Shown piece after piece: positions 6,057-13,676 of a stretch of DNA of 43,714 bases. Location: contig SLGK01000096.1 in the NCBI GenBank assembly GCA_007123775.1, positions 1-43,714 of the forward strand, in the 5' to 3' direction. Both the position numbers and the translations under genes were made by a program. Below the pieces are notes generated by a model, which saw only the letters and a program-made list of their open reading frames with translations, was not told where the DNA came from and searched no databases. Each line of letters starts with the position of its first letter. Within the stretch, counting starts at the first letter, position 1. The DNA is from Anaerolineae bacterium. Its GTDB lineage: Bacteria > Chloroflexota > Anaerolineae > Promineifilales > Promineifilaceae.

Positions 6057-7181
6057 ATGAACTCTGACTCTAAACCTGCACAAACAGGCCCACGCTATTG
6101 GTGGCGGGCGCCTCTAATGCTCATGGCCGCGCTGGCCCTGTTGGCCGGCCTATGGGGTGGCGTCCAGCGCATTGGCTGGGCGCTGCCTACCATCACCCTC
6201 TACCTGGCGGCCCAGCACGGCCCGCTGATGGTGTCCGGCTTTTTGGGCACGCTAATCAGCCTGGAGCGGGCCGTAGCGCTGAGTCAGTTTCAAAACGGCC
6301 GTCGTAGCTACTACCTGGTGCCGCTGCTGGCCGGGCTGGGGGCAATAGCCCTCATCCTTACCATTGACCCTCTCATTGCCCGCACCCTGTCCAGCCTGGC
6401 CGCCCTGGGGCTGGTTCTCATGTTTGTGGTTATCTGCCGCTTGCAGTGGACGGCCGACCATCTGGTGATGGGCCTGGGCGCGTTACTCTGGCTGGTGGGC
6501 AACGGCCTGTGGCTGGCCAATCTGCCCCTCTACCAGGTTGTGCCCTGGTGGGCCGGTTTTCTGATTCTAACCATTGCCGGCGAGAGGCTCGAATTGGGCC
6601 GCGTTCTACTGCACAAGCGCAACACCCGGCTGCTCTTTCTAGGTACAGTGGTCCTCTTCCTGGCTGGGCTGCTGCTCTCGCTGGTGGCTCTTGATGCCGG
6701 CATGAGGCTGGCCGGATTAGGTCTGGTGGCTTTGGGTCTCTGGCTGCTTCGTTTTGACATCGCTCGCCGCACCATCCGGCAGACGGGATTGGTTCGCTTT
6801 ATTGCCGCCTGCCTGCTGCTGGGCTACGTCTGGCTGGTGGCCGGGAGTGCGTTGTGGCTACTCTATGGCGGCCAATATCTGGCCGGTCCGGTGTATGACG
6901 CTATGCTGCACATGATTTTCATGGGCTTTGTTTTTTCCATGATCTTTGGCCATGCGCCCATCATTGTGCCCGCGCTGCTGGGTGTTCAGGTACCTTACAC
7001 CCCTCTCTTTTACATCCATCTGTCGCTGCTGCACCTGTCGCTGCTGCTGCGAATGGCCGGGGATTTGCTGCTGTGGCTGCCCGGCCGACGCTGGGGCGGG
7101 ATGTTGAACGGGGTAGTTGTGGTCTTGTTCTTATTGGTAACAGCGGGCACGGTAATGTACGGCCGTTGGCAAAGAGGGTGA
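6057..7181 (+). CDS. NnrS-like multi-pass membrane protein
   Basis: A 374-residue integral membrane protein with about 11-12 hydrophobic segments. Features resembling the NnrS family (haem- and copper-containing membrane proteins linked to nitric oxide stress) are LAAQHGPLMVSGFLGTLISLERA near residue 50, HMIFMGFVFSMIFGHAPIIVPAL near 285 and the late IHLSLLHLSLLLRMAGDLL. Several His residues in these segments could ligate metal. The gene follows an FNR-box-controlled ferredoxin, fitting an NO-responsive operon. The start ATG at 6057 is 18 bases after the ferredoxin stop. Confidence 0.65.
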   Translation: MNSDSKPAQTGPRYWWRAPLMLMAALALLAGLWGGVQRIGWALPTITLYLAAQHGPLMVSGFLGTLISLERAVALSQFQNGRRSYYLVPLLAGLGAIALILTIDPLIARTLSSLAALGLVLMFVVICRLQWTADHLVMGLGALLWLVGNGLWLANLPLYQVVPWWAGFLILTIAGERLELGRVLLHKRNTRLLFLGTVVLFLAGLLLSLVALDAGMRLAGLGLVALGLWLLRFDIARRTIRQTGLVRFIAACLLLGYVWLVAGSALWLLYGGQYLAGPVYDAMLHMIFMGFVFSMIFGHAPIIVPALLGVQVPYTPLFYIHLSLLHLSLLLRMAGDLLLWLPGRRWGGMLNGVVVVLFLLVTAGTVMYGRWQRG

Positions 7182-7198
7182 ATGGTGTTTACTATTGT

Positions 7199-7238
7199 CT
7201 ATTGCGTAATGCCCACCGGTTACGCAACACGCAATACG
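7199..7238. repeat. Heptamer inverted array D (short)
   Basis: TATTGCGTAATG at 7199-7210 pairs loosely with TTACGCAACACGCAATACG at 7220-7238, which contains the 7-mers ACGCAAC and ACGCAAT. It lies between the stop of the NnrS-like gene and the chosen start of the YwiC-like gene, or within the N-terminus of the latter if the earlier ATG is used. Confidence 0.65.
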
Positions 7239-7265
7239 TTTCGTCACCCCCACAGGTTCTTTTTA

Positions 7266-7877
7266 ATGATGGGATTCCGTAAGCAGCTTGTTTTACCGGC
7301 CGAACATGGCGCGTGGGCCTGGTTGCTGGTACCGTTTGGGGTGGGTGTGGCTGTTGGTGGTGGATGGTATACGGCCGTTACCCTCGTTCTCTTGGGTAGT
7401 CTGGCCGCTTTCCTGGCCCGCCAGCCGGCTACCGTCTGGCTGCGGGTGCGGCAGGGCAAAGGGCGGCGCAGCGATGGCCCGGCGGCGGCAACCTTAACCA
7501 CCGGCTTGAGCCTGATGGCCCTGCTCTGCCTGGGTGGGCTGCTCTGGCTAGGTTATGCTCAACTGCTCTGGCTGCTGCTGGGGCTGCAAAATCTGTTGGG
7601 GGTTTATTACGTTCGTCTACGCATTGCCGACACGCACGGACGAGACAGCAACCGCTGGCTGCCCTTGTTGTGCCATCTGGCCGGGTTTATCCTGGTGGCT
7701 GTACTGGCTTTGGTTGGCTGGCTGCCCTGGCTGGTCACGCTGCCCTTTGCGGCCTTCCTGCTGCGGGCCATCTGGGCCTGGCCTAAACCTCGTCCCGTGG
7801 CCAACATCAAACGCTTTGGCTTCCTTGAGGTCGGCGTGGAAATTATTGGCGGGCTGATGTTTATCGCGGCCTTTTAA
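7266..7877 (+). CDS. YwiC-like membrane protein
   Basis: A 203-residue protein with about six membrane helices. The opening LVLPAEHGAWAWLLVPFGVG is the signature of the YwiC-like family, found beside nitrate reductase and cytochrome genes (for example ywiC near narK/fnr in Bacillus). The exact role is unknown. The ATG at 7266 begins shortly before this signature. An in-frame ATG at 7182, one base after the previous stop and preceded by AGAGGG, would add 28 residues encoded by heptamer array D and unlike the family. Confidence 0.72.
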   Translation: MMGFRKQLVLPAEHGAWAWLLVPFGVGVAVGGGWYTAVTLVLLGSLAAFLARQPATVWLRVRQGKGRRSDGPAAATLTTGLSLMALLCLGGLLWLGYAQLLWLLLGLQNLLGVYYVRLRIADTHGRDSNRWLPLLCHLAGFILVAVLALVGWLPWLVTLPFAAFLLRAIWAWPKPRPVANIKRFGFLEVGVEIIGGLMFIAAF

Positions 7878-7893
7878 CTGTAGCACAAAAATT

Positions 7894-8337
7894 ATGCCTG
7901 CTGTTACACGCTTTTTCATCAAAACATCGTTCGTATACCTGATTGCGGCTTTGTTGGTCGGGGCTATCCTGGCGGCTAATGTCCTGTGGCAATTAGGCGA
8001 CCTGCTGCGCGGCGTGACGCCGCTCTATTTACACATGTTTATGGTCGGCTGGGTGACGCAGCTTATCTTTGGCGTTGTCTTCTGGATGTTCCCCCGCCAC
8101 ACGCCGGAAGAACCGCGCGGCTCAGAACTGCTCGGCTGGCTGAGCTACGGCCTGCTCAACGTAGGGCTGCTGCTGCGCGTCGTGGGTGAGCCGCTAACAG
8201 CCAAACAGCCGGAAACACTCTGGGGCTGGCTGCTGGTGGTTTCGGCCGTTTTCCAATGGGGTGCCGGTCTCTGTTTCTTTATCAATACCTGGCCCCGTGT
8301 CAAACCCGGCCCGCGCCACCGACGGCGTAAAGCGTAA
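7894..8337 (+). CDS. Small membrane protein like part of haem-copper oxidase subunit I (copy 1)
   Basis: A 147-residue protein with four predicted helices. The segment TPLYLHMFMVGWVTQLIFGVVFWMFPRH resembles the helix of cytochrome oxidase or NO reductase subunit I that carries a haem-ligand His and ends in a Pro-Arg turn. At a quarter of the usual length it cannot be a full catalytic subunit. The related gene at 8400 follows, so the two may form a heterodimer or a haem-binding accessory. The last codons (RKA-stop) are part of heptamer array E. Confidence 0.65.
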   Translation: MPAVTRFFIKTSFVYLIAALLVGAILAANVLWQLGDLLRGVTPLYLHMFMVGWVTQLIFGVVFWMFPRHTPEEPRGSELLGWLSYGLLNVGLLLRVVGEPLTAKQPETLWGWLLVVSAVFQWGAGLCFFINTWPRVKPGPRHRRRKA

Positions 8338-8392
8338 AACGTAAAGGGACAACTTACAACCACTCATTACGTTTTACTTTTTACGTTATACT
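8326..8392. repeat. Heptamer inverted array E
   Basis: CGTAAAG, CGTAAAA, CGTAAAG at 8326-8346, then CATTACG, TTTTACT, TTTTACG, TTATACT at 8365-8392. Same unit family as array B. The left arm provides the last codons and stop of the gene at 7894; the right arm ends 8 bases before the start of the gene at 8400. Confidence 0.88.
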
Positions 8393-8399
8393 TCTAACT

Positions 8400-8804
8400 A
8401 TGCCTTTACTCAGCCGTCTCTTCGTCCGCATCGCCTTGATTTACTTGCTACTGGGTTTCACCCTGGGGGCGCTGCTGTTGAGCCACAAAGGGGTGTTTAT
8501 TGACGCCTGGTTGTGGCGGCTGCGGCCGGCCCACATTGAACTGCTAATGGTAGGCTGGACACTGCAACTGGCGATGGGGGTGGCTTTCTGGATTTTGCCC
8601 CGCTGGTGGCAGCCACCGATTCGGGGCAACGTGGTTGGGGCCTGGCTGGCCTTTTTCTTGCTTAACCTGGGGGTGTGGCTGGTCATCGCCGGGTCGTGGC
8701 TGATTGCGGCACCGCTTATCTTTGCCGGCCGAATATTGGAAGCAACGGCCGTTGTCGCTTTTGCCCATCACGCCTGGCAGCGAGTGGTGGGCCGAGAAGG
8801 GTAA
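8400..8804 (+). CDS. Small oxidase-subunit-I-like membrane protein (copy 2)
   Basis: A 134-residue paralogue of the gene at 7894: four helices and the corresponding segment RPAHIELLMVGWTLQLAMGVAFWILPRWW, again with a His in the same position. The pair appears to be a tandem duplication separated by heptamer array E. Its place between NnrS/YwiC-like proteins and a globin fusion suggests haem or NO chemistry in the membrane. No ribosome binding site is clear; the array occupies that region. Confidence 0.65.
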   Translation: MPLLSRLFVRIALIYLLLGFTLGALLLSHKGVFIDAWLWRLRPAHIELLMVGWTLQLAMGVAFWILPRWWQPPIRGNVVGAWLAFFLLNLGVWLVIAGSWLIAAPLIFAGRILEATAVVAFAHHAWQRVVGREG

Positions 8805-8838
8805 CTATTTCTACCCTGTAAAATAAGGAGTACGATTC

Positions 8839-9765
8839 ATGTTACAGTTAAGAACAACCATCAATAATCAGAACGGATTAGCTACAAGCTGGTCACTTGA
8901 CGATTTACAGCCTACACCTGAGCAAGAATGGGACCGCCTGCGTGAATTCCTGGCTATTAGTCAGGCCGACATTGAGGCCATGCTCACTACCGTTGAGCCG
9001 CTGTTCCGGCGCGGTCACGAGCTGGTGGTGGGCAACTATGACTACCTGCTAAGCCATCACGAAACGGCCGCTATCCTCGGTTGGGACAGTGGTGCAGACG
9101 AGGCCCATCTGGCCGAACGGCGTCGCTTTTTCACCGTCTGGCTCGCCCGCACCCTGGGCCTGGACCTCAGCCACAGCTTTGCCCGCTACCTGTTTCGGGC
9201 CGGGCAGATTCACGCCGCCCACGGACCGCGTCAGATTCATGTGCCGGAACGGTACGTTACCGGCGCGATCAGTCTGGTGCAGGCCACCTTTGCCCGCTTC
9301 CTGACCGAAGAAATGGCTGATCACCCTTTGGTCCCCACCGCTCTCGCCGGCTGGAACAAAGTGCTGACGCTCCATCTGCATCTCATGCTGCACGGCTACC
9401 AGATGGCCCGTGCCTGGGATACCGGGGAGCAGACCATCAACATCGTCCTGTTTGGTAAGCTGCGCTCACAATTGGGGCAGCAATCCCGCCCCATGCGGGT
9501 GGCGGTCAACAGCACCATGCAGCAGGTATTGGTGAAATTCTTTGATTACTATCCCCAGTTGCGGCCCGATGTATTCGATCTGGACTGGCAGCAGCGGGAG
9601 CGGCTGGATGAAACGGGCAAACCGTGGCTGATGGCGCTGCCATCTTACCGGATACGGCGGGGCTGGCGAATTTTGAAGAACGGCCGTGATATTGCCTACC
9701 TGAACAATCTGGCTACGCCTGCCAGCCCTGGGGACACCATCAGCCTTTTCCCACCCGGCCGCTGA
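8839..9765 (+). CDS. Protoglobin fused to a MoaD/ThiS-like beta-grasp domain
   Basis: A 308-residue two-domain protein. Residues about 20-190 form a globin-coupled-sensor domain: FLAISQADIEAMLTTVEPLF, VVGNYDYLLSHHETAAILGW, and GQIHAAHGPRQIHVPERYVTGAI with the probable proximal His. Residues about 198-308 resemble MoaD-type sulphur-carrier folds: INIVLFGKLRSQLG, a long middle part, WRILKNGRDIAYLNNLATP and the closing SPGDTISLFPPGR. The usual terminal Gly-Gly is replaced by Gly-Arg, so a sulphur-carrier reaction is doubtful. The domain could be a binding module transmitting haem state. A strong AAGGAG precedes the ATG. Confidence 0.75.
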   Translation: MLQLRTTINNQNGLATSWSLDDLQPTPEQEWDRLREFLAISQADIEAMLTTVEPLFRRGHELVVGNYDYLLSHHETAAILGWDSGADEAHLAERRRFFTVWLARTLGLDLSHSFARYLFRAGQIHAAHGPRQIHVPERYVTGAISLVQATFARFLTEEMADHPLVPTALAGWNKVLTLHLHLMLHGYQMARAWDTGEQTINIVLFGKLRSQLGQQSRPMRVAVNSTMQQVLVKFFDYYPQLRPDVFDLDWQQRERLDETGKPWLMALPSYRIRRGWRILKNGRDIAYLNNLATPASPGDTISLFPPGR

Positions 9766-9849
9766 GTCTGTTTGTAAGAAAAGGTAGTCCCTGCGGGGTC
9801 TATTATCGTAATGATCTTCGAGGAGAAGCGCGACTGTAGCAGGAACGGT

Positions 9850-10413
9850 CTACGGTCTTACCACAACCGGCAAATAAAGCATAACCGTATCGGCCGGACA
9901 GCGCACGCTACCAAAATTGCCTGCGGTCAAACCGGTTGTGTCGCGGGCGCGGATTTGATAGGGATAAATGTTGCCCCAATCAGGTAAGCCCCCACTGCCC
10001 GGCGTACCACAAGTAACGCGGTAACCTGGAGTCATCATTTGGGCGGGAATAAACATCGAGGATTGAAAAAAGCCGGCGTGATAGGCCCGTAAGCGATTAT
10101 CAATCGAGACCGTCATGGTAATGATGTTGGCCCCGGGAGCGGCTGATACGGATAAATAATCCCACTGAATGTAACAGGTCCCTGTTCCGGGTTCAGGACG
10201 GTAGCAGGTGGGGCTGGGGCTGTCAATTGTGGAAATAGCCGGGGAGTCAGCCTCTCTTCGCGGTGAGTCGGGTGCTGCCTCGCTGGTGTCGGCCCTGGAT
10301 GCGGCCGGCAGACCCCAGGCAAGATGAATGACTACAATGCCCAGGGCGCCAAGCAGTGCCAGAAAGCCCAAGAAACGCGTAACTCGTTGGCGCGGTTTGA
10401 TAATAGAGTCCAT
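9850..10413 (-). CDS. Secreted protein of unknown function (tandem copy 2)
   Basis: A 187-residue exported protein with an N-terminal hydrophobic anchor or signal (FLGFLALLGALGIVVIHLAWG, about 14-34), a low-complexity acidic linker, then a conserved body with four Cys (PTCYRPEPGTGTCYIQW, VTCG, VRCP). It shares long identical stretches with the gene at 10423 (IDSPSPTCY, GFFQSSMFIP, IRARD). It ends LYLPVVVRP, a C-terminal motif repeated in other secreted proteins here. Function unknown. It follows the paralogue by 9 bases, so they form an operon. Confidence 0.75.
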   Translation of the reverse strand: MDSIIKPRQRVTRFLGFLALLGALGIVVIHLAWGLPAASRADTSEAAPDSPRREADSPAISTIDSPSPTCYRPEPGTGTCYIQWDYLSVSAAPGANIITMTVSIDNRLRAYHAGFFQSSMFIPAQMMTPGYRVTCGTPGSGGLPDWGNIYPYQIRARDTTGLTAGNFGSVRCPADTVMLYLPVVVRP

Positions 10414-10422
10414 GCTGACTGT

Positions 10423-10965
10423 TTAGGGGGTAAACGCCGGGCAGAAGATGGTGCCGAAATTAGCGGCGATTTGCCCATTGCTATCTCGTGCCCGAATTGT
10501 GTATCCGTAGGCGTTGCCTAGTTTCGGATTCCCGCCCGCTCCGAGCGGTCCGCAGGCCACCTTAAAGCCGTCTCCCAGCATGTTATACGGTATGAACATA
10601 GAAGACTGGAAGAATCCCTGCGTATGCGCCACCGGGCCAAAGTCATTGAGTGTTAAAGTCATCGTGAGCATAGAGGTAGCAGGGGCGGCGTTTACGCTCA
10701 TGTAGTACCATTTCAGGTAACATGTATCGCGGCTGGGGTCAGGCTGATAACAGGTGGGCGAGGGCGAATCGATGACGCTGATAAGGGGCATTTGCTCGCC
10801 ATCTATTAAGGCGGGGCCGTCAATCTGGCGTATGTTTTCTCCCTCTGTTTCTATGATGGGCATACTGCGGCCGTTGGCCTCCTGGCCACGGACAGTGTGC
10901 ATCAGGCTGAAGGCCGCGGTTACGAGCAAGACAGCGGCAAGGACATAAACAATAAATCTGCGCAT
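10423..10965 (-). CDS. Secreted protein of unknown function (tandem copy 1)
   Basis: A 180-residue paralogue of the protein at 9850: signal MRRFIVYVLAAVLLVTAAFSL, a linker, then IDSPSPTCYQPDPSRDTCYLKWYYMSVNAAP, GFFQSSMFIPYNM, VACGPLGAGG, YTIRARD and a final FCPAFTP. The four Cys line up with the paralogue and probably form two disulphides. The open frame extends 29 codons further upstream, but the ATG at 10965 follows GGAG and begins the signal peptide. It lacks the LYLPVVV ending of its partner. Confidence 0.75.
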   Translation of the reverse strand: MRRFIVYVLAAVLLVTAAFSLMHTVRGQEANGRSMPIIETEGENIRQIDGPALIDGEQMPLISVIDSPSPTCYQPDPSRDTCYLKWYYMSVNAAPATSMLTMTLTLNDFGPVAHTQGFFQSSMFIPYNMLGDGFKVACGPLGAGGNPKLGNAYGYTIRARDSNGQIAANFGTIFCPAFTP

Positions 10966-11118
10966 GGTCAACTCCGATTCTGCTAGATTGCAGAGGAAAG
11001 TGGTCTGAATCGTGCCGGATGAAATTGTAGGCGATCCGGTGACAAAGTACAATAGTCAATTTTGTGGTTTCGGGGTTGACGGAAATTGCCGGTATCTTTA
11101 GCTTTGCCGCTAGCCCGC

Positions 11119-11574
11119 TTACCTTTCTGTCCGCTTCTGGCCTTCAGCCGAGATGGCCCGTTTGGAATCCCGTTGCAACGATTTGATATATTCTACCCGG
11201 CGAAAGCGCAATGCTGACCAATCTTCGTCAATAGCTACCTGGCGCACACCTTCAAAGCCGGCCGCTCCTAGCGCGTCCCAACCGGAGTCGCGGTCAAATT
11301 CGCACTGGTATCGTTTGGAGCTTTTCTTGGGGTAGGCAAACCAGATCAGGGCATCTCCTTTGGCTTTGGCTACAACGGCGGCGATGGTGTCATCTAGCAC
11401 GGTCTGTTGGGTCACAAACGCCAGCGAAAAGGTGATCTCAGATACGGCCGTTGCTTGCCGCAGTACCGTCACCCTATCCAATTCGGCCAGAACTGGCTCG
11501 AAACTATCCGGTGCATTCATAACGACAATTTCCTGCTGGTCTTTCAGATTGAGTTTCTTAAAGATGGGGGGCAT
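11119..11574 (-). CDS. Conserved hypothetical protein (DUF3052-like)
   Basis: A 151-residue cytoplasmic protein beginning PPIFKKLNLKDQQEIVVMNAPDSFEPVLAEL, a pattern familiar from a conserved hypothetical family in Chloroflexota and Bacteroidota. A central LIWFAYPKKSSKRYQCEFDRDSGWDALGAAGFEGVRQVAIDEDWSALRFRRVEYI supports the assignment. No catalytic residues are recognised; the role is unknown. The ATG at 11574, preceded by GAGGAGA, is chosen over an ORF start 114 bases upstream. It is not obviously linked to its neighbours. Confidence 0.72.
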   Translation of the reverse strand: MPPIFKKLNLKDQQEIVVMNAPDSFEPVLAELDRVTVLRQATAVSEITFSLAFVTQQTVLDDTIAAVVAKAKGDALIWFAYPKKSSKRYQCEFDRDSGWDALGAAGFEGVRQVAIDEDWSALRFRRVEYIKSLQRDSKRAISAEGQKRTER

Positions 11575-11688
11575 TTTTCTCTCCTCACTGACGCTGTCGT
11601 ACAGGCCCACATACACCTGCGGCACTTCTTCTGTTAGCAGGATGAAGCGCGTATCCCGGATCACCGCACCCGGCGGCATAGGCGACAT

Positions 11689-12016
11689 TTGTTTCAGTGG
11701 TTAACTGCTAGTATAGCTGACCCAACGCTTTGTGAAAAGTCATTTACTTCTGCAAAAAAAGTCAGCCTGGACCAACATCCAGCAGCAGCAGGGTTGTTAA
11801 ACAGCTGCTAAGGCACCAGCTCCAGGCAAACCCGCTCAAGGGGGTACGACACCCGCGAGCCTGGGCAATGGCCACGCCCCACCACGTTCGAGCCCTAATG
11901 TTGGCGTGCAAAATCGCAGGGTCATCTCTCGCTTGGTACTGGCGTGATTTGAGATACTATTGTCTGGTGTATACATCCCTGGACGAGTATGTCCTTCTAC
12001 AAATTTTGGAGATAAC
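11689..12016. other. Gap without recognised gene
   Basis: No convincing coding region in about 330 bases. There is a short direct or inverted CAGC-rich patch around 11765-11825 and a GGAG ribosome binding site at 12008-12011 for the next gene. No promoter was confidently placed. Confidence 0.5.
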
Positions 12017-12754
12017 ATGAACGGAAAACAGCTTTTGGTCACAGTGGTTCTTTCATCCCTATTGACGACTGCCTTGTTGGGCGGGTTCTTTGCCTGGAGT
12101 GGTTTTGTGGCCGGGCAACAAATTACAACCGAAGATGGTGAAGGGCAGGCTGACCCTGCGCCAATCACGGCTACTGGCGACGAGACAGGGTCTATATTCA
12201 CGTCAGCAACCGCAGATGAAATGACAGGGGAGGGAGGCGATGGTTCGATGTCGTCGATGACCTCAACCGCGTCGGCTGCATCACTGGAAAATGGTGTGAA
12301 TATGAGCCATTGGTTCATCATGGGGTCGCATCTTCTACCTAGAAATAGTGCCATGCAGTATGCGTATACCATTAACGGATGTATCTATATCACCAACAGC
12401 GGCGGCGAGAGTCGTATGCAATACCCGGTTACGCTGCCGGACCGCGCCATTATCAAATCCATGGATATATTCTACAATGATACATCAGCCAACAATCTAT
12501 TCGTCTGGCTGACCAGATACGTGCCAGGGCAAAGCAATGAGGATGTCGTATCCGTAGGATCAAGCGGCAACGCCGGGTGGGGAACCAGTAGCAGCCCAGA
12601 GGTTACGCATATCGTTGACAATGGCTCGTGGGCATATAGTCTGAATTACTCGTGGAGCGGTGTGACCAATAACACGTTGCAGATTTGTGGCATACGCATC
12701 AACTACATTGACCCATTCTATGCCACGTTTCTACCACTTACCGTCAATGAGTAG
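12017..12754 (+). CDS. Secreted protein of unknown function
   Basis: A 245-residue exported protein. Signal MNGKQLLVTVVLSSLLTTALLGGFFAWSG, then an acidic Ser/Thr-rich linker (about 35-95) and a beta-rich domain with MQYAYTINGCIYITNSGG, MQYPVTLPDRAIIKSMDIFYND, LFVWLTRYVPG and LQICGIRINYIDPF. It ends FYATFLPLTVNE, a variant of the C-terminal L-P motif. The domain resembles short surface beta-sandwich proteins common in Chloroflexota; the substrate is unknown. The ATG at 12017 after TTTGGAG begins the signal, so the 19 codons upstream are not used. Confidence 0.7.
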   Translation: MNGKQLLVTVVLSSLLTTALLGGFFAWSGFVAGQQITTEDGEGQADPAPITATGDETGSIFTSATADEMTGEGGDGSMSSMTSTASAASLENGVNMSHWFIMGSHLLPRNSAMQYAYTINGCIYITNSGGESRMQYPVTLPDRAIIKSMDIFYNDTSANNLFVWLTRYVPGQSNEDVVSVGSSGNAGWGTSSSPEVTHIVDNGSWAYSLNYSWSGVTNNTLQICGIRINYIDPFYATFLPLTVNE

Positions 12755-12830
12755 TTTTGCATACGCCAAAACCGGCGTCGGTGCGATAGCGATCATAGTC
12801 AGAGATTGGGGCGCTTGCCACTGCAAAGCA

Positions 12831-12839
12831 TGATATAAT
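12831..12839 (+). promoter_or_regulatory. Extended -10 promoter element
   Basis: TGATATAAT: an extended -10 (TG-N-TATAAT) 69 bases before the antitoxin gene at 12909. No good -35 at standard distance, as expected for extended -10 promoters. Confidence 0.55.
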
Positions 12840-12908
12840 GCAGTCAGACAGTTGTCGATTGTACAGATAGCATCTGGACAGGTTAGCAATTAAGCGGAGA
12901 TAAACAAA

Positions 12909-13124
12909 ATGCAAGTATACGCTTATGAACATACAATCGGAAAAAAGGGAACGCTCACCCTGAAAAATTTACCCTTTAATGTTGGCGAGAAAATAGAGGT
13001 GATCATTATTCCCCGTTCAAGCCGTCAGCTTGACGAAAAACAATATCCTTTTTGGGGCAAGCCCATTACCTACCTGAACCCGACCGATCCAGTAGCTGAA
13101 GAGGATTGGGAGGTATTGCAGTGA
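12909..13124 (+). CDS. Antitoxin-like protein of a VapBC-type pair
   Basis: A 71-residue protein, MQVYAYEHTIGKKGTLTLKNLPFNVGEKIEVIIIPR, resembling small antitoxins with a beta-hairpin N-terminus, often located directly before PIN toxins. The C-terminal part (PTDPVAEEDWEVLQ) is probably the toxin-wrapping tail. GGAG precedes the ATG. The stop overlaps the GTG of the truncated toxin by four bases (GTGA), the usual coupling for such pairs. The toxin is deleted, so this antitoxin is probably an orphan. Confidence 0.65.
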   Translation: MQVYAYEHTIGKKGTLTLKNLPFNVGEKIEVIIIPRSSRQLDEKQYPFWGKPITYLNPTDPVAEEDWEVLQ

Positions 13125-13267
13125 TCGTGCTGGATACCCATATTTGGGTATGGTGGGTGCATAACGACGCTCAATTTATTGTAGCAACGGCTCGCATCCA
13201 TGATTGCTCGCTATTGACAGTGGATGATAGAATTCTCAATTACGCCCATGTCAAGTTGTTAATGTGA
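13121..13267 (+). pseudogene. VapC-type PIN toxin with internal in-frame deletion
   Basis: Starting with GTG, this 48-codon frame encodes the N-terminal PIN motif VIVLDTHIWVWWVHNDAQ joined directly to the C-terminal PIN end FIVATARIHDCSLLTVDDRILNY, then a stop. A normal PIN toxin has about 125-140 residues, so some 75-85 residues including the middle acidic sites are missing, without loss of frame. The first Asp and the TVDD end remain. It cannot be an active nuclease. It is too short to stand out by length, but both ends are unmistakable. Confidence 0.75.
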
Positions 13268-13340
13268 TGCAAAAGAATCTGTAATAGCCTGACCATCTCC
13301 TCGCCGTTCCCTCCCCACCACCACGCCCAGGTGGAATTGT

Positions 13341-13608
13341 TTATAGGGGCATGGTTCATAAGGCATGAACTGTCCTTTACAAATAGTTTGCAATTGTCAT
13401 TCCGAGAGCACCCACGGCGCGGTGCGCCATTCATTAAGTGCAGAAACATGGCCATTTTTGCCAAGTTTCTGAGTAGCGGAGTCTTCGGAGCGAGGAATTT
13501 TTCGACTTGACCAGTGGAAAGATTCCTCCTCGAAGACTCGTCGGAATGACATGGGAGCGTCGGATTTGTAAAGCTGCTTTTTTCAGTTTCTGAACCATGC
13601 CTTTATAG
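13341..13608. mobile_element. MITE-like nested inverted-repeat element
   Basis: Outer imperfect terminal inverted repeats: left 13342-13384 (TATAGGGGCATGGTTCA ... CTTTACAAAT) and right 13564-13607, whose reverse complement reads TATAAAGGCATGGTTCA ... CTTTACAAAT. An inner perfect 11-bp pair, TGTCATTCCGA (13395-13405) and TCGGAATGACA (13541-13551), is nested inside. No transposase. It lies between the broken vapC and higBA. Probably a non-autonomous element; target duplications were not identified with certainty. Confidence 0.6.
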
Positions 13609-13642
13609 GGAAACGGCCGTTCTGCCAGAATCAAATTCTCTC

Positions 13643-13670
13643 TTGCTAAACGTACTATATATGGTACAAT
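13643..13670 (+). promoter_or_regulatory. higBA promoter with overlapping operator
   Basis: -35 TTGCTA (13643-13648), 16-base spacer, -10 TACAAT (13665-13670). The predicted start point coincides with the ATG at 13677, so the toxin mRNA may be leaderless. A near-perfect palindrome GTACTATATATGGTAC (13652-13667) covers the spacer and -10 and is a likely binding site for the HigA antitoxin. Confidence 0.6.
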
Positions 13671-13676
13671 ACTGCT

